A stretch of DNA of 64,000 nucleotides from Dryocola sp032000125 (GCA_032000125.1 DAMALH010000013.1:1-64000), one strand, 5' to 3'; counted from the stretch's first letter, positions 18,312-27,517 are shown. The notes: a model not told the origin generated them from the sequence alone. Program-made: numbers and translations.

Positions 18312-19091
18312 TTAATAGCTGCTTGCGCTTTTGCCGTCGCCGTGGCCCAGCGCTTTTAACAGGCTGGCTAACAGGCTGGAAGCACCAAAGCGGTAGTGGC
18401 GGGAATCCGCCCAGTCAGCGCCGAAGAGTTCATTGGCAATAGACAGGAACAGCGCTGCGTCTTCAGCGCTACGCACGCCGCCGGCCGGTTTGAAACCAAC
18501 GGTTTTTTCCACGCCCATATCACGAATAACTTCCATCATGATGCGCGCGTTTTCCGGGGTCGCGTTGACCGGCACTTTACCGGTAGAGGTTTTGATGAAA
18601 TCAGCGCCCGCTTTGATGGCGATCTCAGAAGCTTTACGAATAAGCGCTTCTTCTTTCAGCTCACCGGTTTCGATGATGACTTTAAGCAACACGTTCGCCG
18701 CAGCACAGGCTTCTTTGCAGGCTTTCACCAGGGAGAAACCAACCTGTTCGTTGCCGGCAATCAGCGCACGGTAAGGGAACACGACGTCCACTTCGTCCGC
18801 GCCGTAAGCGATAGCGGCACGGGTTTCTGCCACGGCGATATCGATATCGTCATTTCCGTGTGGGAAGTTGGTAACGGTAGCGATACAGATATCCGGCGTG
18901 CCCTGCTCTTTGAGGGCCTTACGCGCGACGGGAATAAAACGTGGGTAGATGCAAATCGCTGCGGTGTTGCCTACCGCAGTTTTCGCCTGATGGCACAGCG
19001 CGATGACTTTTTCATTGGTGTCATCGTCGTTCAGGGTGGTGAGGTCCATTAGTTTCAGCGCGCGCAGGCTGCTTGCAGTTAAATCGGTCAT
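18312..19091 (-). CDS. deoC: DeoC, deoxyribose-phosphate aldolase
   Basis: Class I aldolase that splits deoxyribose-5-phosphate into acetaldehyde and glyceraldehyde-3-phosphate. The open frame runs back to 19142, but MTDLTASSLRALKLMDLT at 19091 is the conserved start and gives 259 residues, the E. coli length. The Schiff-base Lys is in ADFIKTSTGK (about 167). VGFKPAGGV supplies the second active-site Lys. It is first in the deo operon, behind a DeoR/CRP control region. Confidence 0.97.
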   Translation of the reverse strand: MTDLTASSLRALKLMDLTTLNDDDTNEKVIALCHQAKTAVGNTAAICIYPRFIPVARKALKEQGTPDICIATVTNFPHGNDDIDIAVAETRAAIAYGADEVDVVFPYRALIAGNEQVGFSLVKACKEACAAANVLLKVIIETGELKEEALIRKASEIAIKAGADFIKTSTGKVPVNATPENARIMMEVIRDMGVEKTVGFKPAGGVRSAEDAALFLSIANELFGADWADSRHYRFGASSLLASLLKALGHGDGKSASSY

Positions 19092-19231
19092 AACGTTCTC
19101 CAACAGAAGATACAGAAGTCTCGGGCTTTCGAAACTCAACACGTTGGAGCGGACTTGGTTCCATGAAGAGGAGAGGCAACCCGGGTCGCCATCACGTTGA
19201 GATCCTTCTCACCGCACATTGCCGGTAGCAA

Positions 19232-19247
19232 TGTTATAATTCTAACA
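19232..19247 (-). promoter_or_regulatory. DeoR operator at deoP2 (promoter-proximal)
   Basis: On the minus strand TGTTAGAATTATAACA, one mismatch from the E. coli DeoR operator (TGTTAGAATTCTAACA). TAGAAT within it would be the -10 box, placing the transcript start near 19232. Confidence 0.88.
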
Positions 19248-19265
19248 CTGAGCACCAGAGCAATT

Positions 19266-19281
19266 TGTGTATTGCTTCACA
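19266..19281 (-). promoter_or_regulatory. CRP site 1 at deoP2
   Basis: TGTGTATTGCTTCACA fits TGTGA-N6-TCACA with one mismatch. Its centre is about 41.5 bp upstream of the inferred deoP2 start, a class II activator position. Confidence 0.8.
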
Positions 19282-19318
19282 AAAGCCAAAGGCGGGATTA
19301 CATGCTTTCCACATTATA

Positions 19319-19334
19319 TGTGATTTAATAAACA
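19319..19334 (-). promoter_or_regulatory. CRP site 2 at deoP2
   Basis: TGTGATTTAATAAACA is a weaker CRP match, but its centre is exactly 53 bp from CRP site 1. This is the spacing known for E. coli deoP2, where CytR binds between the two CRP dimers. Confidence 0.65.
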
Positions 19335-19406
19335 AAATAACCTGCTAAAACGCCCATCCATCCAGGAAACAGCCGACAGCGCGCCAGCCGTGACGCCGAT
19401 CGCCAA

Positions 19407-19422
19407 TGTTATAATTTTAACA
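19407..19422 (-). promoter_or_regulatory. DeoR operator at deoP1 (distal)
   Basis: TGTTATAATTTTAACA is a second DeoR-type palindrome, 175 bp upstream of the first. By analogy it marks deoP1. The E. coli pair is about 600 bp apart. Confidence 0.82.
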
Positions 19423-19488
19423 TTTACGATAAAGGGTTATAACGCAGGGAAAATGTCCGCGATGACGCCACGCGTTACCTTTGCTGGC

Positions 19489-20265
19489 TTACCAGCGGAA
19501 TAATTTATCCGCGTTGTAAATCAACGCGCTGGCAATGTCCTGCGCCGGTTCCGGGCGAAGCTCGCACAGTATCCTGAAGACATCCGCAACGCGTTCCGGG
19601 CGGTTTGGCTGGCCCTGCCAGCCGTTAAGCGGCATATCCGGCGCATCCGTTTCCAGCAGCAACGAGGAAAGAGGAAGACGGGCTATCACGTCACGGGTTT
19701 TGCTGGCCCTGGGATAAGTAATCGTGCCCCCAACGCCGAGGAAATAGCCCAGATCGACAAAGCGTTCGGCCTGTTGCAGGCTTCCGGCAAACGCGTGTAC
19801 TACGCCGGTGCGCGGTAAATCGTGGCGCTTGAGGTGCATGGCCAGCTTGTCATGGGTGCGGCGTGAATGCAGGATCACCGGCAGTTCATAGCGCTTCGCC
19901 AGTTTAAGCTGCGCATCAAGCAGGGTTTCCTGCCTTGCAAACATTGGATCGTTCATATACAGATCGAGGCCGATCTCGCCGATCGCCACCAGCTTATCCG
20001 CGCGCTGCTTCAGATGATGTTCCAGCAAGGCCAGCGAGGCGTCCTGATGCTTATGGATAACAATCGGATGCAGGCCAATCGCCGCATACAGAACGGAATG
20101 CTGTTCGGCCAGCGCCAGCACGGCAGCAAAGCGCTCCGCTTCAACTGCCGGGACGATAATTTTCTCCACCCCTGCCCGCTGCGCTAACGCAAGGCTATCG
20201 GCTTCGTCACCGGTAAAAGGGGGAAAATCAAAGTGGCAGTGCGTATCGTAAAATGTGGTCATCAC
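19489..20265 (-). CDS. yjjV: YjjV, TatD-family metal-dependent hydrolase
   Basis: TatD-type DNase/hydrolase of 258 residues (E. coli 259). Metal ligands are visible in DTHCHFDF at the N-terminus, AIGEIGLD near 95, LHSRRTHD near 130, HAFAGS near 157, and LLLETDAPD near 205. Its ATG overlaps the upstream yjjU stop by 4 bp (ATGA), so the two are coupled. It lies directly upstream of the deo control region because yjjI and yjjW are absent. Confidence 0.93.
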   Translation of the reverse strand: MMTTFYDTHCHFDFPPFTGDEADSLALAQRAGVEKIIVPAVEAERFAAVLALAEQHSVLYAAIGLHPIVIHKHQDASLALLEHHLKQRADKLVAIGEIGLDLYMNDPMFARQETLLDAQLKLAKRYELPVILHSRRTHDKLAMHLKRHDLPRTGVVHAFAGSLQQAERFVDLGYFLGVGGTITYPRASKTRDVIARLPLSSLLLETDAPDMPLNGWQGQPNRPERVADVFRILCELRPEPAQDIASALIYNADKLFRW

Positions 20266-21335
20266 GCCGTGTCCTCGTTATTAAAAGAGGCATCGTTGGC
20301 TTCCGGCGCTTCCACAACCTTTTTGATAAGCGGTTCATTAGCCACAACCGCCGGCGGCACAACCAGCGGGCCCGGCGTAACAATACGGGAGCTATGGCGT
20401 TTAATTGGCGGCTTCGCCGCTAACTGCCTGCCAACCGTGGCGAGGAAGTAGCGCCCGCACAGGCGTCCCGTTTTATAGTCGGCGTTCAGCGACGGCAGGC
20501 GGCTGCCCAGCGCAATGCTCATCAGCGGCCTGGGAGGATAAATTTCAAAGATACGCAGATTACCCGGCGGCTTTTCAATAAAGCTCTGAATTTCCCGGTA
20601 GCTTGTTTCGTGGTGCTGCACCAGATTAAGCAGCGGCTGCAGGCTGCTGTCGCCCAGCCAGCGTTCCATACGCTTAAACCACTCCGGCGTGTAATACATT
20701 TGCGAAGGAACGGTGCGGATCACCACCAGCGTATCGGCGCCGAGGCGCGCCGCTTCCCGTACGGGAACGGCATCGCTTATGCCGCCGTCCTGATAGCTGA
20801 TACCGTCGATATCCACGCCGGTACGATAAAATCCCGGAATAGCGCTCGAAGCCTTGATGATGTTCAGCCACGTATCGCTGGTCGGCGAGAAATAGCCGGG
20901 CGAATAGTTATCGCTGCGGCAGGCGCACATATAAAACTGTTTGCCCGTTTCGAAAAGCTGGTCCGCATGGGACATAGACAGCGGAAGCGTTGCGGCCGTT
21001 GATTCAATAAGCCAGTCGAGGTCAATCAGGTTTCCTCCGCGCACAAAGCGCAGCGGATCGAAGAAGTCGCGGGTTGTGGTAAAGCGAGTGATTACGCGTC
21101 GCGCGTAGCCCGGCTGGTTACAAACGTAAGCGGAAAGGTTTTGCGCACCTGCCGACGTGCCCAGGAAAAGATCGAAGGGATTAAACTCGGCGCGCATGAA
21201 TTCGTCCAGAACCCCGGCTGTGAAAATCCCGCGCTGTCCGCCACCTTCACAAATAATGGCGAGTTTACCGGGACGAAACGGTTTAACGGCAAGCGGCGCG
21301 ATATTGCCGAGCGTTACGGGTATTCGTTGTCCCAC
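20262..21335 (-). CDS. yjjU: YjjU, patatin-like phospholipase family protein
   Basis: Patatin-fold putative esterase/phospholipase of 357 residues, the E. coli length. The oxyanion motif CEGGGQRGIFTAG is near 30. The nucleophile elbow is GTSAGAQN (Ser about 61). The catalytic Asp lies in DGGISDAVP near 180. No signal peptide is seen. It is first of the yjjU-yjjV pair. Natural substrate unknown. Confidence 0.92.
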   Translation of the reverse strand: MGQRIPVTLGNIAPLAVKPFRPGKLAIICEGGGQRGIFTAGVLDEFMRAEFNPFDLFLGTSAGAQNLSAYVCNQPGYARRVITRFTTTRDFFDPLRFVRGGNLIDLDWLIESTAATLPLSMSHADQLFETGKQFYMCACRSDNYSPGYFSPTSDTWLNIIKASSAIPGFYRTGVDIDGISYQDGGISDAVPVREAARLGADTLVVIRTVPSQMYYTPEWFKRMERWLGDSSLQPLLNLVQHHETSYREIQSFIEKPPGNLRIFEIYPPRPLMSIALGSRLPSLNADYKTGRLCGRYFLATVGRQLAAKPPIKRHSSRIVTPGPLVVPPAVVANEPLIKKVVEAPEANDASFNNEDTA

Positions 21336-21400
21336 ACTGCTTTCCTGTAGCTGGAATTATTTTTGTCAGCTATCCCCCAAGTCCGGGGAGTACAAACGCG

Positions 21401-21426
21401 AGAGCCAGTCATAAATGACTGGCTCT
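21401..21426. terminator. Hairpin between ytjA and yjjU
   Basis: AGAGCCAGTCA pairs perfectly with TGACTGGCTCT around a four-base TAAA loop. It lies 28 bp past the ytjA stop on the minus strand. The T-tract is poor, so it may only partly terminate. Confidence 0.6.
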
Positions 21427-21454
21427 GGGGTCGGTCTCTTACTGTTATAGCACG

Positions 21455-21616
21455 CTATGGACGTCTACGGCCCATAAACAGGCTGACCAGGAACAGAATA
21501 ATACCTACCACGAAGACAATTTTAGCAGCACCCGCTGCGGTACCAGCCAGGCCACCAAAGCCTAAAGCTGCTGCAATCAACGCGATAACCAGAAAAATAA
21601 TGCCCCAACGAAACAT
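21455..21616 (-). CDS. ytjA: YtjA, DUF1328 small membrane protein
   Basis: A 53-residue hydrophobic protein found by reading the minus strand: it starts MFRWGIIFLVIALIAAALG and ends SLFMGRRRP. Two transmembrane helices flank a Gly/Ala-rich turn. It matches the E. coli YtjA sequence as I recall it almost residue for residue. AGGAGAG lies 6 bp upstream of the ATG. It sits between osmY and yjjU as in E. coli. Function unknown. Confidence 0.93.
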   Translation of the reverse strand: MFRWGIIFLVIALIAAALGFGGLAGTAAGAAKIVFVVGIILFLVSLFMGRRRP

Positions 21617-21756
21617 AAGCCTCTCCTTAAACCATAGTGAACTCGAATCGCTTCTTAATGAGTGCCTTCAGGCTGCCCACTGGCGATATATGAGTAGCGG
21701 TAGTGCTGACTGATTCCCCCGGCCAACCCGGAGGAAAGAGTTTCGGTATGCTGCAA

Positions 21757-22368
21757 TTACTGAACTTTCAGATCGTTCTTCACGCTCTTCACGCCATCAA
21801 CGGCTTTGGCAATGCTTTCGGCGCGTTCAGACTGAGCGTTAGACTTCACGTGGCCTGAAAGCTGGACGACACCATCGGTAGTTTCCACTTTGACATTACG
21901 TGACGGAACGATGTCGTCTGCTAATAGTTTAGCCTTGATTTCGCTGGTAGTAGCGGCATCACCGGCATAACCGCTTACGGATTTCTCTTTCCCGTCGCGT
22001 ACATGAAGCTTATCGCTTACGGAGGAGACGCCTTCAACGCCTTTAGCAACGGATACGGCTTGCTCCGCCTGAGCCTGGCTTTCAACAAAACCGCTCAGCG
22101 TCACAACTTTTTTATCGGTTTTCACCGAGATATCGGTGCTTTTGATATTTTCATCGTCCACCAGCGCGGCTTTTACTTTCGCGGTGATGGAGCTATCGTC
22201 CATGAAATTACCGACTTTATTCATAGAGCTATCGATTTTTTTCCCTGCGGAGTCAGCGGTTGACTCGGCCTTGTTTGTCATGGTGTCTTCCGCAAGGGCA
22301 GAACCGCTTGCCAGAACCGAACCCAGAACCACCGCCAGCAGAGTTTTCGAAATCTTAGTCGTAGTCAT
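21757..22368 (-). CDS. osmY: OsmY, hyperosmotic/stationary-phase periplasmic protein
   Basis: Periplasmic BON-domain protein of 203 residues (E. coli 201), reported to act as a chaperone-like factor for exported proteins. A signal peptide ends ...LASGSALA near residue 26. Two BON domains follow (about 57-122 and 136-201), each with the VVQLSG/VVTLSG core. In E. coli it is RpoS-dependent. I could not place the promoter with confidence in the long upstream region. Confidence 0.96.
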   Translation of the reverse strand: MTTTKISKTLLAVVLGSVLASGSALAEDTMTNKAESTADSAGKKIDSSMNKVGNFMDDSSITAKVKAALVDDENIKSTDISVKTDKKVVTLSGFVESQAQAEQAVSVAKGVEGVSSVSDKLHVRDGKEKSVSGYAGDAATTSEIKAKLLADDIVPSRNVKVETTDGVVQLSGHVKSNAQSERAESIAKAVDGVKSVKNDLKVQ

Positions 22369-22785
22369 CGATTTATTCCTGTAAGTTTGCTCAGAATTTG
22401 AGCGCTAAGCCACAACGTGGCAGCTTTGCTGTAAAGACAAAAGCCTAAGCTTGCTCTCAGTCTGCGACTGCTGTGATACCCAAAACCGATGGCATTTCGC
22501 CCTGTCCGGTATCACGGCCCTTCATGAGTTAAAGCAGTTATTAATATTGTGATAACAAACCTTCACTTTAAAACATCCCGTAAGCCAGTGAATGGGTGGG
22601 ATATTTATCCGTTCGCGCTGTCATTACTTTGTTAAATATAGATCACAATCGCAAAATTGCATGGTGGCGGCGGTTGAAAAATGGGCGAATGAAGAGGAAT
22701 TACAGGAAATTAAGAACAATCCGTAAGGGATTAAAAAGACAGGGAAAGTAGCAGGACGCGGCGGCTGCCGCGCCCTGCATGGGGA
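22369..22785. other. Intergenic region between osmY and prfC
   Basis: About 417 bp without a supportable gene. It must hold the osmY promoter and the end of prfC. A 21-codon frame at 22661-22726 (MVAAVEKW...) has no ribosome-binding site, and I do not call it. Confidence 0.6.
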
Positions 22786-24375
22786 TCAGTGCTCGCGGGT
22801 TTTGCGGAACACCACATCCGGGTAACGATCTTGCGTCAGGTTAAGGTTAACCATGGTTGGCGCGATATACGCCAGGTTATCCCCGCCGTCGAGCGCCAGT
22901 TGTACTTCGTTTTTACGTTTGAATTCTTCAAACTTTTTCACGTCGTTGCTTTCTACCCAGCGCGCCGTCGACACGTTCACGGATTCGTAAATCGCCTCAA
23001 CGTTATATTCGCTTTTAAGTCGCGCCACCACCACGTCAAACTGCAGCACGCCCACCGCGCCTACAATAAGGTCGTTGTTGGTGATGGGGCGGAACACCTG
23101 CACCGCCCCTTCTTCAGAAAGCTGGACCAGGCCCTTAAGCAACTGCTTCTGCTTAAGCGGATCGCGCAGGCGAATACGGCGGAACAGCTCCGGTGCGAAG
23201 TTCGGGATGCCGGTGAACTTCATCATTTCGCCCTGGGTGAAGGTATCACCAATCTGAATAGTGCCGTGGTTGTGTAGCCCGATGATATCGCCCGGGTACG
23301 CTTCTTCCACGTGCGAACGGTCGCCTGCCATAAAGGTCAGCGCATCGGAAATCACCACGTCTTTGCCGGTACGCACCTGGCGCAGCTTCATGCCCTTTTC
23401 GTATTTACCGGACACCACGCGCATAAAGGCGACGCGGTCGCGGTGTTTCGGATCCATGTTGGCCTGAATCTTAAACACGAAGCCGGTGAATTTCTCATCC
23501 GCGGCTTCCACTTCACGGGTATCGGTTTTACGCGGCATTGGCGCAGGCGCCCACTCCACCAGCCCGTCCAGCATATGATCGACGCCAAAGTTGCCAAGCG
23601 CTGTACCAAAGAAGACCGGCGTCAGCTCGCCCTCAAGGAACAGGTCACGGTCAAACTCGTGGGACGCGCCCTGCACCAGCTCCAGCTCATCACGAAGCTG
23701 CGCAGCCAGCTCTTCACCGACTGCGACATCAAGATCGGGATTGTTCAGCCCTTTAACGATGCGCACTTCCTGAATGGTGTGGCCTTTACCGGTCTGGTAG
23801 AGATAGGTTTCGTCTTTATAAAGGTGATAAACCCCTTTAAACAGCTTGCCGCAGCCGATAGGCCAGGTGATGGGCGAGCAGGCAATCTTTAACTCGCGCT
23901 CAACTTCATCCATCACTTCCATCGGATCGCGGATGTCACGGTCAAGCTTGTTCATAAAGGTGAGGATCGGCGTGTCGCGCAGACGGGTAACTTCCATCAG
24001 CTTGCGGGTCCGGTCTTCAACGCCTTTCGCGGCGTCGATAACCATCAGACAGCAGTCCACCGCCGTGAGCGTGCGGTAGGTATCCTCGGAGAAGTCTTCG
24101 TGCCCCGGGGTATCAAGCAGGTTGACCAGGCTGTCGCGATAGGGGAACTGCATAACGGAGGTGGTAATAGAAATACCACGCTGCTTTTCCATTTCCATCC
24201 AGTCGGATTTTGCATGCTGGCTGGAGCCGCGGCCTTTTACCGTACCGGCGGTCTGGATCGCCTGTCCGAACAGCAGCACTTTTTCAGTGATGGTCGTTTT
24301 ACCGGCATCCGGGTGGGAAATGATCGCAAAGGTGCGGCGTTTCGCCACCTCTTGCAGATAAGGAGACAAAGTCAT
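22786..24375 (-). CDS. prfC: RF3, peptide chain release factor 3
   Basis: Translational GTPase that recycles RF1/RF2. The 529 residues match E. coli. G motifs: SHPDAGKTT (G1), RGISITTS (G2), DTPGHEDF (G3), NKLD (G4). Domain II and the RF3 C-terminal domain follow. It reads in the same direction as holD-rimI-yjjG, 93 bp after yjjG. Confidence 0.98.
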   Translation of the reverse strand: MTLSPYLQEVAKRRTFAIISHPDAGKTTITEKVLLFGQAIQTAGTVKGRGSSQHAKSDWMEMEKQRGISITTSVMQFPYRDSLVNLLDTPGHEDFSEDTYRTLTAVDCCLMVIDAAKGVEDRTRKLMEVTRLRDTPILTFMNKLDRDIRDPMEVMDEVERELKIACSPITWPIGCGKLFKGVYHLYKDETYLYQTGKGHTIQEVRIVKGLNNPDLDVAVGEELAAQLRDELELVQGASHEFDRDLFLEGELTPVFFGTALGNFGVDHMLDGLVEWAPAPMPRKTDTREVEAADEKFTGFVFKIQANMDPKHRDRVAFMRVVSGKYEKGMKLRQVRTGKDVVISDALTFMAGDRSHVEEAYPGDIIGLHNHGTIQIGDTFTQGEMMKFTGIPNFAPELFRRIRLRDPLKQKQLLKGLVQLSEEGAVQVFRPITNNDLIVGAVGVLQFDVVVARLKSEYNVEAIYESVNVSTARWVESNDVKKFEEFKRKNEVQLALDGGDNLAYIAPTMVNLNLTQDRYPDVVFRKTREH

Positions 24376-24468
24376 AATTGTATCTTCTGTAAATGCGCGC
24401 GGCCTTGGGCCACGCGGCTGGTGAACGTATTCTGGCGGTTATTTTACCCATCAGTACGGGTTTAACAA

Positions 24469-25146
24469 TCATGGCTTACACAACAGTTGCTCCAGTTCAC
24501 TGAGTGAGGCGACCTGCCACGTAGGATGAATGCCTTCCGGCAGGCTGCGTCCGTGGGCGTTTAACCAGCATGTGGCAAGGCCGGCGTTCATCCCGCCCAG
24601 AATATCCGATTCAGCGGTATCGCCGACCATCATCACGCGGTCGCGCGGCGGGTTGCACATTTGCCCGAAAGCATAATCGAAAATTCTGCGGTCCGGTTTA
24701 GCGATGCCGACCTGCTCGGAAATCACCAGCAGATCGAAAAAGTCCCGCAGGCCGGTACGCTCAAGGCGAATTTGCTGTAGCGCGGTAAAGCCGTTGGTGA
24801 TGATGCCAAGCTTAACCTTGCCTTTAAGGGCGTTAAGTAGCGAGATGGCGCCCGGCAGCGGCGCGCAGATTTCGGCCATCGCATTCAAAAACGCGGCGTT
24901 TAAATCACCCGCGGGCACGCTCAGCCTTGCAGACCAGCCCTGAAAACGCTGGTGCTGCAACTGCAGCGCACTGATAGCCCCGTTCTGATAATCCACCCAC
25001 AGAGGCTGGTTAATGGCCTGGTAATCATGGAAATCTTCAGCGGTGAAGGTCACGCTATAGTCGAGAAACATCCGCTGTAAACCGCCAAAAGCGTCAAAGG
25101 TAAATAACGTTTCGTCGGCATCAAATAAAATCCAGTCCCAGTTCAT
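24469..25146 (-). CDS. yjjG: YjjG, pyrimidine 5'-nucleotidase (HAD)
   Basis: House-cleaning nucleotidase for dUMP, dTMP and modified pyrimidine nucleotides. The ATG at 25146 (MNWDWILFDADETLF) is preferred over a GTG two codons upstream, because AAAAGG then sits 7-8 bp away. It gives 225 residues, the E. coli length. HAD motifs: FDADETLF (nucleophile Asp), IITNGF, KPDRRIF, MVGDTAESD. It follows rimI by 44 bp. Confidence 0.94.
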   Translation of the reverse strand: MNWDWILFDADETLFTFDAFGGLQRMFLDYSVTFTAEDFHDYQAINQPLWVDYQNGAISALQLQHQRFQGWSARLSVPAGDLNAAFLNAMAEICAPLPGAISLLNALKGKVKLGIITNGFTALQQIRLERTGLRDFFDLLVISEQVGIAKPDRRIFDYAFGQMCNPPRDRVMMVGDTAESDILGGMNAGLATCWLNAHGRSLPEGIHPTWQVASLSELEQLLCKP

Positions 25147-25190
25147 CAACACACCTTTTATTAATTAATACCCTGAATAATCCGGGTATT

Positions 25191-25634
25191 TTAGCCCAGC
25201 GGTAACGCCATAATAATGGCGTCTTCCCTGCCCTCTTTTGTCGGGTAATAGTTGCGGCGAATCGTCGCCTCGTTAAAGCCAAGGCTCTCATAGAGCGCAA
25301 TAGCCGCACTATTTGAGGCGCGCACTTCAAGCCACAGGGTGAATACCTCTTTTTTTTCCAGCTCGCTGATTAAATGCTCCAGCAACCGGCGGCCTAATCC
25401 TTTGCGCTGATAAGCGGGGTCGACCGCAATATTAAATAAGGTGGCCTCATCAAGAACAACCTGCGTTACTGCAAACGCCGCCATCTTGTCATCAACATCA
25501 AGCCGCAAATTGAAATAGCGCTCGCCCTGGTTGCTGGCAAAGGTTTTTTCACTCCATGGAAAAGCATGGCTGCGCTGCTCGATGGCGTAAGCCGCCGCTA
25601 AATCATCCGGCTTCAGGGAATAAATCTTGTTCAT
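25191..25634 (-). CDS. rimI: RimI, ribosomal protein bS18-alanine N-acetyltransferase
   Basis: GNAT acetyltransferase that modifies the N-terminal Ala of S18. The start at 25634 (MNKIYSLKPDDL) gives 147 residues (E. coli 148); the frame itself extends further up inside holD. The acetyl-CoA loop is YQRKGLGRRLLEHL near residue 78-90. LYESLGF and NYYPT near the C-terminus hold catalytic residues. It overlaps holD by 32 bp. Confidence 0.95.
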   Translation of the reverse strand: MNKIYSLKPDDLAAAYAIEQRSHAFPWSEKTFASNQGERYFNLRLDVDDKMAAFAVTQVVLDEATLFNIAVDPAYQRKGLGRRLLEHLISELEKKEVFTLWLEVRASNSAAIALYESLGFNEATIRRNYYPTKEGREDAIIMALPLG

Positions 25635-26016
25635 GTTCGCAAATCTGCTGCCACAGCGCCTGTCGCGCGTTGCCATTGTGATAAAGCTCGTCTAAGGCGG
25701 GGGTCGTCAACTGCGTGCCGGGAAGAGACAGCGGTTCATCAACGCCCAACCGCCAGCTAGTGCAGCGGGTATCGGCTGGCAGCATCGCCGCACGCTCCGG
25801 CGTAAGCTGCAATACCTGCTGCGGCGTCAGCGCCAGGCTGCGCAGTACATCGTTTATCAACGGGTCGCTTAACGCCGGCAGGTCAGACGCCACCATCACC
25901 AGCCGGGTGTTTGCCTGTAGTGAAACGGCAATTTCCCCCTGCAGCACCAAAGGTCGCCGCAGTTCCCACTGAGCGATCCCCAGTTGCCCTAACAGCCAGT
26001 CGCGTCGCAAGCTCAT
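25603..26016 (-). CDS. holD: HolD, DNA polymerase III psi subunit
   Basis: Psi subunit that links the clamp loader to SSB through chi. The 137 residues match E. coli HolD in length. The N-terminus is MSLRRDWLLGQLGIAQW, the region that binds chi. It is first of the holD-rimI-yjjG set. The opposite-strand neighbour is rsmC, with about 230 bp between. Confidence 0.92.
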   Translation of the reverse strand: MSLRRDWLLGQLGIAQWELRRPLVLQGEIAVSLQANTRLVMVASDLPALSDPLINDVLRSLALTPQQVLQLTPERAAMLPADTRCTSWRLGVDEPLSLPGTQLTTPALDELYHNGNARQALWQQICEHEQDLFPEAG

Positions 26017-26247
26017 AACGAAACCTTAAGAGTGCCAATTGGGGCGCAAATATAGCAAATACATCGAATGTGCGCCATTAAACCTCTTACTACACTAATT
26101 GGCTGGCGTTGCAGCAAGGCGACCAGGCAAGTCATCCCGATGGGCTTACTTTTGGCTAATGATTCGGGTGAGGGAGTGCAGTTAACGACGCTGCAACTTC
26201 AGGTAAGACGTGTATAATCCCGGCTCTGATTTCCCAGGAGTATGTTG

Positions 26248-27279
26248 ATGACTGCGTTAACCCCGGCAAGCGAAGTGCTGCTGCGCCACAGCGATGATTT
26301 TACCGAGAGCCGCGTACTGTTTGCCGGTGACCTACAGGACGATTTGCCCGCCCGTTTTGAGACCGCGGCAAGCCGTGCCCATACCCAGCAGTTCCATCAC
26401 TGGCAGGTACTGAGCGCCCTGATGGGCGAAAACGCGCGATATGGCCTGGTTGCGGGTGCCGACATCATTGGCGACAGCAATACGCTGATTTACTACTGGC
26501 CGAAGAACAAGCCGGAAGCACACTTCCAGCTAATGAATATCCTCTCCCTGCTGCCGGTTGGCTGCGATGTGTTCGTCGTGGGCGAGAACCGCAGCGGCGT
26601 GCGCAGCGCCGAGCAGATACTCGAAGATTACTGCCCGCTGACCAAAATCGACAGCGCGCGTCGTTGTGGCCTGTATCACGGCCGTCTCGAAAAGCAGCCG
26701 CAGTTTGATGAACACGCCTGGTGGGATGAATATCCGCACGAAGGCATGACGGTGAAAACCCTGCCGGGCGTATTCAGCCGCGACGGTCTGGATACCGGCA
26801 GCAAGCTGCTGCTTTCCACGCTAACGCCACATACCAAAGGTAAAGTGCTGGATGTGGGCTGCGGCGCGGGCGTTCTCGCCATTACGCTTGCGAGCCATTC
26901 GCCAAAAGTTCGCCTGACGTTGTGCGATGTTAGCGCGCCGGCAGTTGCAGCCAGCCGGGCAACCCTTGCTGCAAACGGGATTGAAGGTGAAGTGGTCGCC
27001 AGCAACGTCTATTCAGAAATAAATGGCCGTTTCGACATGATAATCTCCAACCCACCGTTCCACGACGGTATGCAAACCAGCCTGGACGCCGCCCACCAGC
27101 TTATTCGCGGTGCGGTGCGTCATCTGAGTACGGGCGGAGAGTTAAGGATCGTCGCCAACGCCTTCCTGGCCTACCCAAACATCCTCGACGAAGCCTTCGG
27201 CAACCATGAAGTGATCGCGCAAACGGGCCGCTTTAAAGTTTACCGTGCGGTTCTGGGACGCGGGGCTAAAAAGCGCTGA
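26248..27279 (+). CDS. rsmC: RsmC, 16S rRNA m2G1207 methyltransferase
   Basis: Methylates G1207 of 16S rRNA. Two ATGs lie in frame. The one at 26248 has CAGGAG 7 bp upstream and gives 343 residues, the E. coli length, so it is preferred over 26242. A degenerate N-terminal domain precedes the catalytic domain with the SAM-binding LDVGCGAGVLA (about 200) and the catalytic NPPFHDG (about 268). Confidence 0.95.
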   Translation: MTALTPASEVLLRHSDDFTESRVLFAGDLQDDLPARFETAASRAHTQQFHHWQVLSALMGENARYGLVAGADIIGDSNTLIYYWPKNKPEAHFQLMNILSLLPVGCDVFVVGENRSGVRSAEQILEDYCPLTKIDSARRCGLYHGRLEKQPQFDEHAWWDEYPHEGMTVKTLPGVFSRDGLDTGSKLLLSTLTPHTKGKVLDVGCGAGVLAITLASHSPKVRLTLCDVSAPAVAASRATLAANGIEGEVVASNVYSEINGRFDMIISNPPFHDGMQTSLDAAHQLIRGAVRHLSTGGELRIVANAFLAYPNILDEAFGNHEVIAQTGRFKVYRAVLGRGAKKR

Positions 27280-27334
27280 TACCATAGCGGCGCCGCTTTT
27301 TGCAGCAATTGCGGAAGCTGCGCCAAATTAACTG

Positions 27335-27362
27335 TTGACGAAGCTCAGAAAACATCTAGAAT
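27335..27362 (+). promoter_or_regulatory. Promoter of the tRNA-Leu cluster
   Basis: TTGACG (27335-27340) and TAGAAT (27357-27362) are separated by 16 bp. A GC-rich discriminator (GCGCCTCC) follows, typical of stringently controlled stable-RNA promoters. The first tRNA begins at 27401. Confidence 0.82.
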
Positions 27363-27400
27363 GCGCCTCCGTGGTTGTGATACTTCGGTATTACAGGTAT

Positions 27401-27487
27401 GCGAAGGTGGCGGAATTGGTAGACGCGCTAGCTTCAGGTGTTAGTGTTCTTACGGACGTGAGGGTTCAAGTCCCTCTCTTCGCACCA
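27401..27487 (+). tRNA. tRNA-Leu (CAG), copy 1
   Basis: 87-nt class II tRNA with encoded CCA. Acceptor GCGAAGG pairs with TCTTCGC (one wobble). Anticodon loop TTCAGGT has anticodon CAG. A long variable arm and the T-loop TTCAAGT are present. It corresponds to the E. coli leuQPV family. Confidence 0.97.
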
Positions 27488-27517
27488 CCAACAACCACAA
27501 GATATCGTTCGCACTGC

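Noticed and set aside
22661..22726. 21-codon frame MVAAVEKW...
   Set aside because: No ribosome-binding site and no known small protein in this place.
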